Of a DNA stretch of 64,000 nt, positions 1 to 8,605 are shown piece after piece. Made by a program: the position numbers and the translations under genes. The notes beneath the pieces are model-generated. The model saw only the letters and a list, made by a program, of their open reading frames with translations. It was not told the origin of the DNA and ran no database searches. Location: contig OZ245018.1 of the NCBI GenBank assembly GCA_965223825.1, positions 496,001 through 560,000 on the forward strand. Direction: 5' to 3'. The DNA is from CAJXQU01 sp965223825. Its GTDB lineage: Bacteria > Pseudomonadota > Gammaproteobacteria > CAJXQU01. How positions within the stretch are numbered: the stretch's first letter is position 1; the number at the start of each line of letters is the position of its first letter.

Positions 1-82
1 TCAACAGCGCTGCTTGCCCGTCGATATCGAACTCTGGAAGCATGATCTGCCGACTGTAGCGTAATAAATCGTCATCATTCAT
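1..82 (-). CDS. moeB: MoeB/ThiF/HesA-family adenylyltransferase, N-terminal end only
   Basis: Only the first 27 codons lie in the window; the gene continues beyond base 1. They read MNDDDLLRYSRQIMLPEFDI and then DGQAAL, the usual opening of MoeB/ThiF/HesA proteins, which activate the C-terminal glycine of a small sulfur-carrier protein by adenylation for molybdopterin or thiamin synthesis. The ATP-binding GxGxxG region is outside the window. The gene follows prmC on the same strand after about 60 bp; prfA-prmC-moeB is a common gammaproteobacterial order, which supports moeB over thiF. Family assignment is good; the exact paralogue is inferred. Confidence 0.75.
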   Translation of the reverse strand, partial: MNDDDLLRYSRQIMLPEFDIDGQAALL

Positions 83-143
83 AAGGCTGTCTCAACGCTG
101 GTCACGCGCGTATTTTATTGATGTTGTCTGCGAGCATTTTAGC

Positions 144-995
144 TTATCCGATCCATTGACCCAATGTGATGCGATCGTGTCCAGCAAAATCTTGCTGGGA
201 ACGGATATTTGAAAAACGCTGTTGCTGGAAAAGAGCCCGAACGATCTGCGCCTGATCATACCCGTGTTCGAGTAATAGCCAGCCTTTCGGTAACAAGTGC
301 TCGGGTGCGTGCTGGATGATTTTCCGAATGTCGTCCAAACCATCAGAGCCACTCGTGAGGGCAAGACGAGGTTCAAAGCGAACATCGCCTTCCGCAAGGC
401 TGGGATGTGATTCAGCGATGTAGGGCGGGTTACTCACGATCAGGTCAAACTTTTTCTGCGCGAGTGCAGAAAACCAGTCACTTTGTAGTAGGGTGACCTG
501 ATCGCATGCGTGTTGAGCCATATTCTCCTGTGCGATCTGGAGCGCGTCTGGACTGGTGTCGGTTGCGATAATCTGATGGTTAAGATGTTGATCACGGCAT
601 TCTTTTGCCAGTGCGATCGCAATTGCACCGGTGCCTGTGCCCATATCGAGAATCTGCATACTAGAGACTGAATGCATTTTATTTATCGCGAGTTCAACGA
701 GGTGTTCTGTTTCTGGCCGAGGGATGAGCGTGGCAGCAGAAACACGTAAATTCAGTGACCAAAATTCGCGCTGACCCGTGAGATGCGCGATAGGAATGCC
801 GGTTTTTCTTTTTGCGATCAGAACGTCATAGGTCGCGATCTGTTCAGCGGATGGTTTGTATTCTGGATGCGCGTAAAAGAAGCTGCGATCTTTTTGTAGC
901 ACATGTGCGAGAAGAGTTTGCGCGTCGATTTGCGGGCTTTCGGTTTGGTGCAATTGCAGGCGACCGCGATCAAGCATCGCGGTGATCGTACTCAT
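144..995 (-). CDS. prmC: Peptide chain release factor N5-glutamine methyltransferase PrmC
   Basis: PrmC methylates the glutamine of the GGQ motif of release factors RF1 and RF2, using S-adenosylmethionine, in the cytoplasm. The 283-aa length fits the family. An N-terminal helical domain (about 1-85) is followed by a Rossmann methyltransferase domain with the SAM-binding stretch DMGTGTGAIAIALA and the catalytic NPPYI motif near residue 190 that holds the target glutamine. It overlaps the end of prfA, its substrate's gene, by 4 bp (ATG at 995, prfA stop inside), the classical translationally coupled prfA-prmC pair. Confidence 0.97.
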   Translation of the reverse strand: MSTITAMLDRGRLQLHQTESPQIDAQTLLAHVLQKDRSFFYAHPEYKPSAEQIATYDVLIAKRKTGIPIAHLTGQREFWSLNLRVSAATLIPRPETEHLVELAINKMHSVSSMQILDMGTGTGAIAIALAKECRDQHLNHQIIATDTSPDALQIAQENMAQHACDQVTLLQSDWFSALAQKKFDLIVSNPPYIAESHPSLAEGDVRFEPRLALTSGSDGLDDIRKIIQHAPEHLLPKGWLLLEHGYDQAQIVRALFQQQRFSNIRSQQDFAGHDRITLGQWIG

Positions 996-2077
996 GATTC
1001 AGACATGGCGGCGATCAGATCGGCTTGATGCTCCTGAATCAGTGGTTCGACGATCAGATCCAATTCACCTTCAATCAGTTGTTCGAGTTTATACAATGTT
1101 AAATTGATTCGATGATCCGTAACGCGACCTTGCGGGAAGTTATAAGTCCGAATGCGTTCAGAACGATCACCTGAGCCAACGAGGTTGCGACGATTGGCGG
1201 CTTGTTCGGATTCTTGCTTTTCACGTTCCGCAGAAAGTAAGCGAGATTTGAGTAAGGATAACGCTTGCGCCTTGTTCTTATGCTGCGAACGTTCATCCTG
1301 ACACTCCACCACGACACCCGTCGGTAAATGGGTAATTCGGATCGCGGAATCGGTTTTGTTGACGTGCTGACCACCCGCACCGGATGCACGATACGTATCG
1401 ATGCGCAGATCAGATGGGTTGATTGCAATATCATCGACTTCTTCAAACTCAGGTAGAATTGCCACGGTACAAGCTGAAGTATGAATGCGACCCTGTGACT
1501 CAGTTTCAGGAACGCGCTGAACGCGATGCGCGCCAGACTCAAATTTCAATCGTGAATATGCGCCTTGACCCAAAATGCGCACGATGACTTCTTTGTAACC
1601 ACCAATCTCATTTGCGCTCTCGCTGATGGGCTCAATTTTCCAATTACGCACTTCTGCATAACGTGTGTACATGCGGAGTAAGGTGCCTGCGAATAAAGCG
1701 GCTTCGTCACCACCAGTGCCTGCGCGAACTTCAAGGAAGATGTTGTTATTGTCTGCGGGATCTTTCGGTAAGAGGAGAATTTGTAATTCATGTTCAAGCG
1801 CGACGGTGTGCTCTTGTGCGGCTTTCAACTCTTCAGAGGCCATTTCGCGAATGTCGGGATCCGTATCTTTCAGCATGTCTTGTGAAGATGCGATGATATC
1901 CTGGTTTTCTTGAAAGCGTTTAAAACAGTTTACGACCGGGCCAACTTCGGCGTATTCGACGGAAAGTTCTCGAAACTTATTCTGATTATTGATGATCTCT
2001 GGTGAGGCGAGCAGACCTTCTAGCTCGGAGTGTCGTTCACTCAGGTTGTCGAGTTTTCGGAGCAATGATTCTTTCAT
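992..2077 (-). CDS. prfA: Peptide chain release factor 1 (RF1)
   Basis: RF1 recognises UAA and UAG stop codons in the ribosomal A site and triggers peptide release. The 361-aa product has the decoding motif in RVPETESQGR and the peptidyl-hydrolysis GGQ motif in RASGAGGQHVNKTDS, both intact and at the usual spacing. In RF1 the tripeptide in this position is normally PxT, and PET is seen here. It is first in a minus-strand operon with prmC. In many relatives hemA precedes prfA; here the upstream neighbour is a bactofilin gene about 200 bp away, so prfA probably has its own promoter in 2078-2278. Confidence 0.98.
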   Translation of the reverse strand: MKESLLRKLDNLSERHSELEGLLASPEIINNQNKFRELSVEYAEVGPVVNCFKRFQENQDIIASSQDMLKDTDPDIREMASEELKAAQEHTVALEHELQILLLPKDPADNNNIFLEVRAGTGGDEAALFAGTLLRMYTRYAEVRNWKIEPISESANEIGGYKEVIVRILGQGAYSRLKFESGAHRVQRVPETESQGRIHTSACTVAILPEFEEVDDIAINPSDLRIDTYRASGAGGQHVNKTDSAIRITHLPTGVVVECQDERSQHKNKAQALSLLKSRLLSAEREKQESEQAANRRNLVGSGDRSERIRTYNFPQGRVTDHRINLTLYKLEQLIEGELDLIVEPLIQEHQADLIAAMSES

Positions 2078-2278
2078 GAATGATCTTGTCGTGGTTGAAT
2101 CGGCGAAGAAAAGCCGCCGATGGTGTTGTGAACTTAGCTATTCTGATCTGCTTAGTGTAACCGAAAATAGGGGGGAAGTTGGAATGTGGCCGTGATCAGA
2201 GTCAGTCCGATAAACCCACAATATTAGAAAAGTGGGTTATATGGGACGTTGAAGTGGGGTTGAGTTGAACGGTTTGAT

Positions 2279-2659
2279 CTAAGCTGCGTTTGAATCCTGT
2301 TTTGGATCTTTAAGCGGAATGACTGCGGAAGACGGGGTTTTCGCCATATCCAGACTGCCTTCAAATATTCCACCTTCAGCAATAACGAGATCTTTCGTTG
2401 TAACCTTGCCTTTAACGCGGCCATTTCGATTAATTTCAACACGCGTTGAGGCAATCAGATCACCGATTAATACGCCATCTACAACACAGACATTGGTCTC
2501 AACATCGGCTTCAAGTATACCTGCTTGCCCAACAGAAACGGTGCCGTTAACACTATTAATGTTGCCTTTAACAGAACCTTCAATTCTTAATGTTCCCTCG
2601 AAATTGATCTGCCCTGTCACTTCGATACCTTCCCCAATAAGGCCGACTGAATCTTTCAC
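2279..2659 (-). CDS. Bactofilin family cytoskeletal protein
   Basis: Bactofilins are small proteins that polymerise without nucleotide into filaments through a right-handed beta-helix, and scaffold cell-shape or polar envelope functions. The 126-aa product shows the DUF583/PF04519 pattern: short repeating beta-rungs with alternating hydrophobic and glycine positions (for example GQINFEGTLRIEGSVKGNI and GVLIGDLIASTRVEI), flanked by short polar tails. The start ATG at 2659 gives the typical N-terminal tail followed by IGEGIEVTGQI. No membrane segment is visible. It stands alone between prfA and the aryl polyene region. No peptidoglycan hydrolase partner gene is next to it, so its specific role cannot be inferred. 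Confidence 0.93.
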   Translation of the reverse strand: MKDSVGLIGEGIEVTGQINFEGTLRIEGSVKGNINSVNGTVSVGQAGILEADVETNVCVVDGVLIGDLIASTRVEINRNGRVKGKVTTKDLVIAEGGIFEGSLDMAKTPSSAVIPLKDPKQDSNAA

Positions 2660-2966
2660 AATACTTCTCCCATGTGCGAACGTTTTTGAGAAAGTAATTT
2701 AGCACCAAACGTGCCATGAAAAATCAGTAGTCAAGAAAGTTCACATTTAAGCCATTATGTTAGGAAAAAAGACTGTAAGTGTCAGAGTTTTATTGGCGTG
2801 TTGGAAGGTCAAAAGTGTGAAGCAGTACCACGAACACATGCCTAGATGAGTGAGAATAGTGTTACTTGTCGTTAGTTAGCGACGATTTTAGTTCTGAGAT
2901 AGTCTGAGAGAAGCGAGTCCATAAGAATGTAAGCCGTGGTCGACGTACGAAAACCTGTATTTTTCG
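2660..2966. other. Intergenic region upstream of the bactofilin gene
   Basis: About 300 bp without a convincing ORF. It must hold the promoter for the minus-strand bactofilin gene and the terminator of the phosphopantetheinyl transferase gene that ends at 2967. I see no strong hairpin, tRNA or repeat here. Confidence 0.5.
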
Positions 2967-3692
2967 TCAGGATAATGGCGTCGTGATTAAATCAAGCTGT
3001 AGATCCGTCAAGTATACGTTGCAGGTTGTTCTATCGGGCATTTTTCCCGAAATAAATACGGCTAAAATGTAGTTATCAATTCTCCATTCTAAAAGTGTTT
3101 GTTGATGTTTATTTTGAATTTGATGAAAGATGGAAATGTGTTTAAGGCTTGTTGATGATTGTATGTGTGAAGAAAGTGACTTGTAGTAGGCTTCTTTTGC
3201 GCACCATAGCCGGTAGAAATATTCCGGTTGTTCTTTTTTAACAATTAACAGCTTTAATTCTTCATCATTCATAAATACGCTTGCGGTTTCTTGAAATCGC
3301 CGATCTTTGATCATTTCAAGATCGACACCGAGAGGTGAGTTTGCAATAGCAAAGCTGATCAGGCCATTACTATGACTAAGGCTTAAAAAAGTATTCGCTG
3401 GTAAGTTTAAGATTGTGGGAAATGCATTTGAGTTTTCAACGAAATCCCAATGATCGGATGTGTTAGGAAAGTGAGAAAAAAGAGCGTGACGCATCAAAGC
3501 ACGGCTGAGTAAATATTCACGCTGTTTATACTCATTTTTTATTGAGTTTAAGCGTGTTAATTCTGAAGTGGTGAGTTGTTTTCTTATCGATAATTCTACA
3601 GCTTTTGAAGCCTCTCCAACTCGGGCAAACCAGAGCTGAAGAGTGTGACTTTGAACTGAGAGATTATTTTGCAAGTGTAACGACTTCACCAC
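2967..3692 (-). CDS. 4'-phosphopantetheinyl transferase (Sfp/AcpT type) of the APE cluster
   Basis: Transfers the phosphopantetheine arm from CoA to a conserved serine of acyl carrier proteins, most likely the two APE carrier proteins encoded just downstream on the other strand. The family signatures are present: GVDLEMIKDRR (Mg-binding aspartate/glutamate region) and WCAKEAYYKS (catalytic WxxKEA). The open frame extends upstream to 3800, but that part is the antisense-frame shadow of the neighbouring gene. The likely start is GTG at 3692 or 3689, or TTG at 3674, overlapping the end of the 3664-4104 gene. It forms a minus-strand pair with that gene, divergent from the main ape operon, as in many APE clusters. 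Confidence 0.88.
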   Translation of the reverse strand: MVKSLHLQNNLSVQSHTLQLWFARVGEASKAVELSIRKQLTTSELTRLNSIKNEYKQREYLLSRALMRHALFSHFPNTSDHWDFVENSNAFPTILNLPANTFLSLSHSNGLISFAIANSPLGVDLEMIKDRRFQETASVFMNDEELKLLIVKKEQPEYFYRLWCAKEAYYKSLSSHIQSSTSLKHISIFHQIQNKHQQTLLEWRIDNYILAVFISGKMPDRTTCNVYLTDLQLDLITTPLS

Positions 3693-4104
3693 GCAGGGCA
3701 ACACCGGCCATAATATTTCCAGCGCGACATTCGTATTCAGTAGTACTGCTAAAAGTATTTTTTTTATAATAACTAACGAGGTTAATAACGGCGTTTCCAC
3801 CTTCAGTTTTTACACGATCTTGGAATGAGAGTAACGCAGATAAAAGAACCCATTGGCATGCATCTTCATCAGCTTTACCAAAGGCATTGGTTTTTTTGTT
3901 TGAAACGAATTTATTAAAAGACTTGATCACTTTTGGATGTTTTTGATCGCCGAAATAAAACGTAATATTGGGATCAAGTTTTTCTTTGAAATCTGAAGAC
4001 TGAAGTGCCTCCTCAATTGAAAGCATTAACTGGGTGTTTCGGCTATTAGCCTGGAATGAAATTAAAAGTAATGAAGTCGTTAAAAGTGCAGTGAATAATT
4101 TCAC
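3664..4104 (-). CDS. Secreted excinuclease-ATPase-like (heavy-metal-binding fold) protein of the APE cluster
   Basis: The start is probably GTG at 4104, preceded by an AAGGGAGAA ribosome-binding site; the longer reading from 4161 adds residues that do not resemble a leader. From 4104 the product begins with a signal peptide (KLFTALLTTSLLLISFQANS). The mature domain ends in a segment with VKTEGGNAVINLVSYYKKN, a cysteine (YECRAGNIMAGVALRGEVV) and alternating beta-strands. This is the pattern of small proteins annotated as 'excinuclease ATPase subunit' that recur beside APE genes; they are not related to UvrA activity. Function in pigment assembly is unknown. It is co-transcribed with, and overlaps, the phosphopantetheinyl transferase gene. 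Confidence 0.7.
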   Translation of the reverse strand: MKLFTALLTTSLLLISFQANSRNTQLMLSIEEALQSSDFKEKLDPNITFYFGDQKHPKVIKSFNKFVSNKKTNAFGKADEDACQWVLLSALLSFQDRVKTEGGNAVINLVSYYKKNTFSSTTEYECRAGNIMAGVALRGEVVTLAK

Positions 4105-4255
4105 GGTGAGATTCTCCCTTGTTTTATGACTCAAATAAATTAAAGAAAAGTATATGTGCAATTATTTCATGGTTCAACGCATTGTTTATTAAGGTTTATT
4201 TTAAGTTTGTTAATGGGCCGAAAAAATGGACTGTAATAAACGTGGTTAAACTAGG

Positions 4256-4987
4256 GTGGTAAAGTTTCAGCTTGAAGCTTGGGAAGCAATAGGAGCAGGG
4301 CTTGATTCGAAAAGTGAGTGGGCTCAATGGTTGGAGAACCCTAGTATCCCTACAAAACCTCTGAGTAAAGTGGCACTAAAGCAGGTACCGCCGATGCTAC
4401 GTCGACGTTTCGGAGTACTGGGTAAGTGTGCTTTAGGCGCAGCTATGCCGCTTTTAGAAATGGACGAAAATATCCCGTGTGTTTATGCATCGAGACATGG
4501 TGACATTACGTTAACCTTATCTTTATTGGAAGGAATTGCCCGAGATGAACCAATGTCACCAACGGGTTTTAGTTTGGCAGTACATAATGCTATTAGTGGG
4601 CTGTTATCAATTGCGCGTAAAGATACCAGTATGGTAACGGCGATATCTTCAATGGAGGGACTGGTTTTACAGGCATTGTTTGAATCAGTGGGGCAGTTAC
4701 AGGTTTCAGAACGCGTGTTGTGCGTAATTTATGATATTCCGTTACCGGTTCCATATTCGACATATATCGCGAGTGACAGTTTTCCTTACGCAATTGCAAT
4801 GATCCTCAGCCGTGAAAAAGGCGAGTCATATCAGTTAAAAAAAATGAACTCTGTCACCAATGTCGGAATAGGACAGCCTAATGGATTTAAAACAGATCCG
4901 ATTAACTTAATCGCATTACTCTCTGGGAAAACAGCCTCTATGCGTGTGGAGGTTAATGGCAGTCAATGGCAAATAGTGAAGGATTAG
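4256..4987 (+). CDS. apeC: Beta-ketoacyl synthase-like chain-length factor ApeC
   Basis: First gene of the plus-strand APE operon, starting at GTG 4256. The 243-aa product matches the short N-terminal ketoacyl-synthase fold (Ketoacyl-synt_2, PF13723) that partners the full synthase ApeO as a chain-length factor in type II aryl polyene synthesis. PPMLRRRFGVLGKCALGAAMPLLE and VYASRHGDITLTLSLLEGIA are typical of the family, as is LAVHNAISGLLSIARKD. It lacks the active-site cysteine motif of a true ketosynthase, consistent with a non-catalytic factor. It overlaps apeD by 22 bp, so the two are translationally coupled. Confidence 0.88.
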   Translation: MVKFQLEAWEAIGAGLDSKSEWAQWLENPSIPTKPLSKVALKQVPPMLRRRFGVLGKCALGAAMPLLEMDENIPCVYASRHGDITLTLSLLEGIARDEPMSPTGFSLAVHNAISGLLSIARKDTSMVTAISSMEGLVLQALFESVGQLQVSERVLCVIYDIPLPVPYSTYIASDSFPYAIAMILSREKGESYQLKKMNSVTNVGIGQPNGFKTDPINLIALLSGKTASMRVEVNGSQWQIVKD

Positions 4988-5784
4988 TCCGAGTGATTTT
5001 GAGAAAAATAAACTATTACTGGCGTCTGTTTGCAACGGGGTTTAGTTTTTTTATGTTCGGTTTAGGGGGAATATTAATTCCTATTATCGTGGTGCCTATT
5101 TTGTATATTCTGCCGGGTAGTTCATCTGATCGAGAACGTCGCGGACAAAAGTTTATCCATTATGCGTTTCGATCATTCATTGGCATGATGAAATATATGG
5201 GGGTATTAACATATAACGTCACGGATGTTGAAAAGCTAAAAAAGGCGAAATTGATTTTATCGAACCATCCAACTCTACTTGATGTTGTTTTTCTCATTTC
5301 TTTCGTTCCAAATGCAAACTGCGTTGTTAAAAGTCAACTAATGAAAAACCCTGTGATGTTGGGCGCATTGTCCGCAGCCGGATATATTGTTAATGATGAA
5401 GCCGCTGAAGATGTAATTAGTGCAGCAGAAGTGGCGTTTAATAAGCAGCATGCATTAATTGTATTTCCGGAAGGTACAAGAACAACACCATCTCAACCAA
5501 TAAGACTGAAGAGAGGTGCTGCAAACATTGCAATCAGAACAGGAGCAGATATTACGCCTGTTACGATAGAATGCACGCCGATAGGACTAACAAAAGGTGC
5601 TAAGTGGTATCAAATTCCACATGCCCGAATGCACTTTCAAATCAGTGTGAAAGATAAAATTCACATTGAAACGTATTTAACTAATGATAATCCTGCAAAG
5701 GCTGCACGGTTGTTAACTAAAGATTTAAGCAATTACTTTAAACAGGAGCTTGGGTTGCATGAGCAAACTGCACAACGAACTTAA
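4966..5784 (+). CDS. apeD: 1-acyl-glycerol-3-phosphate acyltransferase-like protein ApeD
   Basis: A PlsC-family membrane acyltransferase, 272 aa. The NHPTLLD motif is the family NHxxxxD/HxxxxD catalytic block and FPEGTRT is the second PlsC motif. A hydrophobic N-terminal segment (GFSFFMFGLGGILIPIIVVPILYIL) anchors it in the inner membrane. In APE clusters this enzyme probably takes part in attaching the polyene or a fatty acyl chain to a lipid or sugar carrier; the exact acceptor is not established from sequence. ATG 4966 overlaps the end of apeC; GTG 4993 is a possible later start. It overlaps apeE by about 25 bp. Confidence 0.9.
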   Translation: MANSEGLVRVILRKINYYWRLFATGFSFFMFGLGGILIPIIVVPILYILPGSSSDRERRGQKFIHYAFRSFIGMMKYMGVLTYNVTDVEKLKKAKLILSNHPTLLDVVFLISFVPNANCVVKSQLMKNPVMLGALSAAGYIVNDEAAEDVISAAEVAFNKQHALIVFPEGTRTTPSQPIRLKRGAANIAIRTGADITPVTIECTPIGLTKGAKWYQIPHARMHFQISVKDKIHIETYLTNDNPAKAARLLTKDLSNYFKQELGLHEQTAQRT

Positions 5785-6022
5785 AGAAATGATTATTGAA
5801 GTGCTGGACCTTGAGGATATTGAGATTGATGAAATAATTGATGACGAACCATTGTTTGTTGATGGTTTGGGACTAGATTCAATCGACGCATTAGAAATCG
5901 GACTGGCTTTACAAAAACGATATGGTATTAAACTTAAGTCAGATTCAGAAGAAACACGTCAACATTTTGTGAGTATTAATGCTTTAGCAGCGCTAGTCGA
6001 GACATACAATAGTAATAATTAA
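5759..6022 (+). CDS. apeE: Acyl carrier protein ApeE
   Basis: A small acidic carrier protein. The phosphopantetheine attachment serine sits in GLGLDSIDALEIG. I prefer ATG 5759 over an upstream TTG at 5750, because the protein then starts MSKLHNELKEMIIEVLDLED, a normal first helix. It is one of two carrier proteins in the cluster; in characterised APE systems one or both carry the aryl starter and growing polyene between ApeO/ApeC, ApeQ and the dehydratases. It would need activation by the phosphopantetheinyl transferase at 2967-3692. Confidence 0.93.
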   Translation: MSKLHNELKEMIIEVLDLEDIEIDEIIDDEPLFVDGLGLDSIDALEIGLALQKRYGIKLKSDSEETRQHFVSINALAALVETYNSNN

Positions 6023-6051
6023 GCAATAACGAAGTCTAGATAGCAATAGAG

Positions 6052-6309
6052 ATGATTATGAAAAACCAGGAAGAAATATTTCAGAAAGTCGTCGAGCTTT
6101 TTGAAGAGCTATTTGAGATTGATCCGGAGATAATAAAACCGGATTCACACCTATATCAAGACCTCGATATAGATAGCATTGATGCTGTCGATCTTGTGGT
6201 GGAGTTAAAAAAAATGACGGGTAAAAAAATTCAACCAGATGATTTTAAAATGGTTCGAACTGTGCAAGATATTGTTGAGCAAGTTGATAAGTTACTCAAC
6301 GTGAATTGA
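6052..6309 (+). CDS. apeF: Acyl carrier protein ApeF
   Basis: The second carrier protein of the operon, 85 aa, with the attachment serine in LDIDSIDAVDLVVELKK and acidic first and last helices. ATG at 6052 or 6058 are both possible starts. Its stop codon is immediately followed by the apeG start (6310), so translation is coupled. Two ACPs in tandem after the acyltransferase match the apeE-apeF pair of described clusters. Which one carries the starter and which the elongating chain cannot be told from sequence. Confidence 0.93.
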   Translation: MIMKNQEEIFQKVVELFEELFEIDPEIIKPDSHLYQDLDIDSIDAVDLVVELKKMTGKKIQPDDFKMVRTVQDIVEQVDKLLNVN

Positions 6310-6858
6310 TTGATGTTGAAGGCATTCGTCATAGTATTGTCAATCGCATACCCATTTATGGTTTATTGGGGGCTTACTCAGTCAGAGATTAAAAGTCTGG
6401 TGCCAATAATTATCATTATGTTCAGCTTAAGGTGGATCGTTAGTGAGAGCAAAGAAGAGCGTAGGCTTCTCATTGCGACTCTGCTTGGTTTATGCATCAT
6501 TATTTGTATTTATGGTCATGAGATAGGGTTGAAGTTTTATCCGGTGCTCATAAATTTAAGTTTTTTATATCTATTCCTCAGTAGCCTGATCTACCCACCG
6601 ACGATTATCGAACGGTTTGCTCGTATAAGAGAATCAAACCTATCTGAAGGTGCTATTGCCTACACTCGAAAAGTTACGATCGTTTGGAGTATTTTTTTTC
6701 TAATGAATGGCACCATTGCGGCAATTACTGTTTTATTTACTTCAGAAGAAATTTGGTTGCTTTACAACGGAATGATCGCCTACTTATTAATTGGATTACT
6801 GGCTGGTGGTGAATGGTTGGTTCGACAAAGAATGAAGAGAGTCGATCGTGTTGGTTAA
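6310..6858 (+). CDS. apeG: APE cluster integral membrane protein ApeG (COG4648-like)
   Basis: A 182-aa protein with about five or six hydrophobic segments (for example AFVIVLSIAYPFMVYWGL, LPIIIIMFSL-like stretches, IVWSIFFLMNGTIAAITVLF and LLYNGMIAYLLIGLLAGG), placing it in the inner membrane. Position between the carrier proteins and the AMP-ligase is that of ApeG in characterised clusters, where it is conserved but of undefined biochemical role. No catalytic motif is evident. It overlaps the start of apeH by 11 bp. Confidence 0.82.
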   Translation: MMLKAFVIVLSIAYPFMVYWGLTQSEIKSLVPIIIIMFSLRWIVSESKEERRLLIATLLGLCIIICIYGHEIGLKFYPVLINLSFLYLFLSSLIYPPTIIERFARIRESNLSEGAIAYTRKVTIVWSIFFLMNGTIAAITVLFTSEEIWLLYNGMIAYLLIGLLAGGEWLVRQRMKRVDRVG

Positions 6859-8605
6859 AAAAAAGTTAACCCCTTTAACGCAATGGTTAAACTCAAAACC
6901 TGATCACCTAGTTGCGACAACATCAGGAAAACAAAAAACATCGTATGACTTTATGTTAAGAATACAGTTATGGATGCAAGTTTTAGGTAAGCATAAAGGA
7001 ACACGTTGGGCTGTCTATCATGATGATGCTTATGAGTTTCTCGCGATCGTTTTCGCATTATGGCAATTACAGCGAGTTGCGTGTATTCCAGGTGATAACC
7101 GATCCAATACAGTAGATAGACTAGGTGAACAAGTCGATGGGTTTATTGGAGAGTTTCCGAACAAAACTATTTCAATAGAAGAATATGAAAGTATTCAAAT
7201 TGAAAGCAGCATAAGTTGGATAGAGCCCTTTTCAACTGACCCTGCATTAGAGATATATACATCAGGTTCTACAGGTGATCCAAAACCGATTACTAAGCAG
7301 TTTTACCAACTTGAACGAGAATTAGAAGCACTGGAATTATTATGGCCAAGTCATCCGGGCAGCGTTGTTATATCAACTGTCTCACACCAGCATTTGTATG
7401 GGATGACATTTCGATTATTCTGGCCATTAAGTTCCGGTCGGTGTTTTGAACAAACAATATGTAAATATCCCGAGGATATACTAAATCAGGCAAATTGTTA
7501 TTCATCATTTTGTTTAATATCCAGCCCTTCTCACTTGAGCAGAATGAACCCTACTTTAGACTGGGAGAAGGTTTCAGGAAGATGTTTATATACAGTTTCA
7601 TCCGCAGCATGGTTAAGTAAAGAAGATAGCCTTGCTGCAAGCAAGGTATTAGGAAGCCAAGTAAAAGAAATATATGGCAGTTCAGAAACCGGTGCGATTG
7701 CCTGGCGCGAACAAACGCAAAGAGACTTGCCCTGTGCTTGGCAAGCGCTACCGACAGTGAACTTATCAACTTCTGACGATGGATGCTTAAAAGTTAATTC
7801 ACCCTATCAACTATCTACAGATGGTTTTACGTTAGCGGATCGTGTTGCGTTTGATGGAGAGCATCAATTTACACTTCTCGGACGTGCTGATCGGGTTGCA
7901 AAAGTAGAAGGTAAACGAATTTCACTGGATGCGATCGAGCATGAGTTACTTCGTAACAAGAAAACCGTAAAAGGTGTGAAGGTGATCACGCTTAATCGAA
8001 AACGTGTTGAAACAGCAGTAGTAATGCAACTGACAGAACAGGGGCGGGTATTATTAAATAACGACGGTCGCAAAATAATGATCAGTCATTTCAAAAAAGA
8101 GTTAATGAAATATTTTGATGCTGTTGTTATACCAAGGCGTTGGCGTTTTGTGAAAGAGTTGCCTTACAACCCACAAGGAAAAATACCATTACAATCATTA
8201 CGTCAATTATTCGAACGACATCCTGAAAAAAAAGTGAATAAAGTGAAAGGAAGAAACGTAAACTCGCTGATTCAGCCAAAGGTGCTAAACCAAAGTAGTA
8301 ATGGTCATGAGTTGAAGATTACATGCTACATTCCAACAGAATTAAAATATTTTAATGGTCATTTTGAGAAGAATGCGATTCTCCCTGGCATTGTGCAGGT
8401 TCATTGGGCAGAGGATTTTGGGCGACAATTTCTTGCAGTAAAAGGGTGTTTTATTCGGCTAGAAGTTATCAAATTTATGCGTGTAATTATACCTGCTACC
8501 ACCCTCATCATCACTTTAAAATATGATAATAAAAAAAATAAACTGACATTCAGTTTTGATTCAGATCAGGGGCCACACTCAAGCGGAAGAATTTGTTTTG
8601 AATAA
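6848..8605 (+). CDS. apeH: ApeH-ApeI fusion: aryl-ACP synthetase (AMP-forming) plus hot-dog dehydratase
   Basis: Two domains in one 585-aa chain. Residues about 1-450 are an adenylate-forming ligase of the AasS/acyl-CoA synthetase type with the P-loop TSGSTGDPKPITK, VKEIYGSSETGAIAWREQ, and LLGRADRVAKVEGKRISL toward the C-terminal hinge. It should activate the aryl starter acid and load it on an ACP. Residues about 475-585 form a hot-dog domain (YFNGHFEKNAILPGIVQVHW), the ApeI 3-hydroxyacyl-ACP dehydratase signature with its GHF and PG motif. In E. coli-type clusters apeH and apeI are separate genes, so the fusion is a variant. The last bases overlap the glycosyltransferase gene. Confidence 0.9.
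   Translation: MLVKKKLTPLTQWLNSKPDHLVATTSGKQKTSYDFMLRIQLWMQVLGKHKGTRWAVYHDDAYEFLAIVFALWQLQRVACIPGDNRSNTVDRLGEQVDGFIGEFPNKTISIEEYESIQIESSISWIEPFSTDPALEIYTSGSTGDPKPITKQFYQLERELEALELLWPSHPGSVVISTVSHQHLYGMTFRLFWPLSSGRCFEQTICKYPEDILNQANCYSSFCLISSPSHLSRMNPTLDWEKVSGRCLYTVSSAAWLSKEDSLAASKVLGSQVKEIYGSSETGAIAWREQTQRDLPCAWQALPTVNLSTSDDGCLKVNSPYQLSTDGFTLADRVAFDGEHQFTLLGRADRVAKVEGKRISLDAIEHELLRNKKTVKGVKVITLNRKRVETAVVMQLTEQGRVLLNNDGRKIMISHFKKELMKYFDAVVIPRRWRFVKELPYNPQGKIPLQSLRQLFERHPEKKVNKVKGRNVNSLIQPKVLNQSSNGHELKITCYIPTELKYFNGHFEKNAILPGIVQVHWAEDFGRQFLAVKGCFIRLEVIKFMRVIIPATTLIITLKYDNKKNKLTFSFDSDQGPHSSGRICFE

Noticed and set aside
3693..3800. N-terminal extension of the phosphopantetheinyl transferase to 3800
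   Set aside because: This part is the other-frame shadow of the overlapping secreted-protein gene and does not resemble the family.
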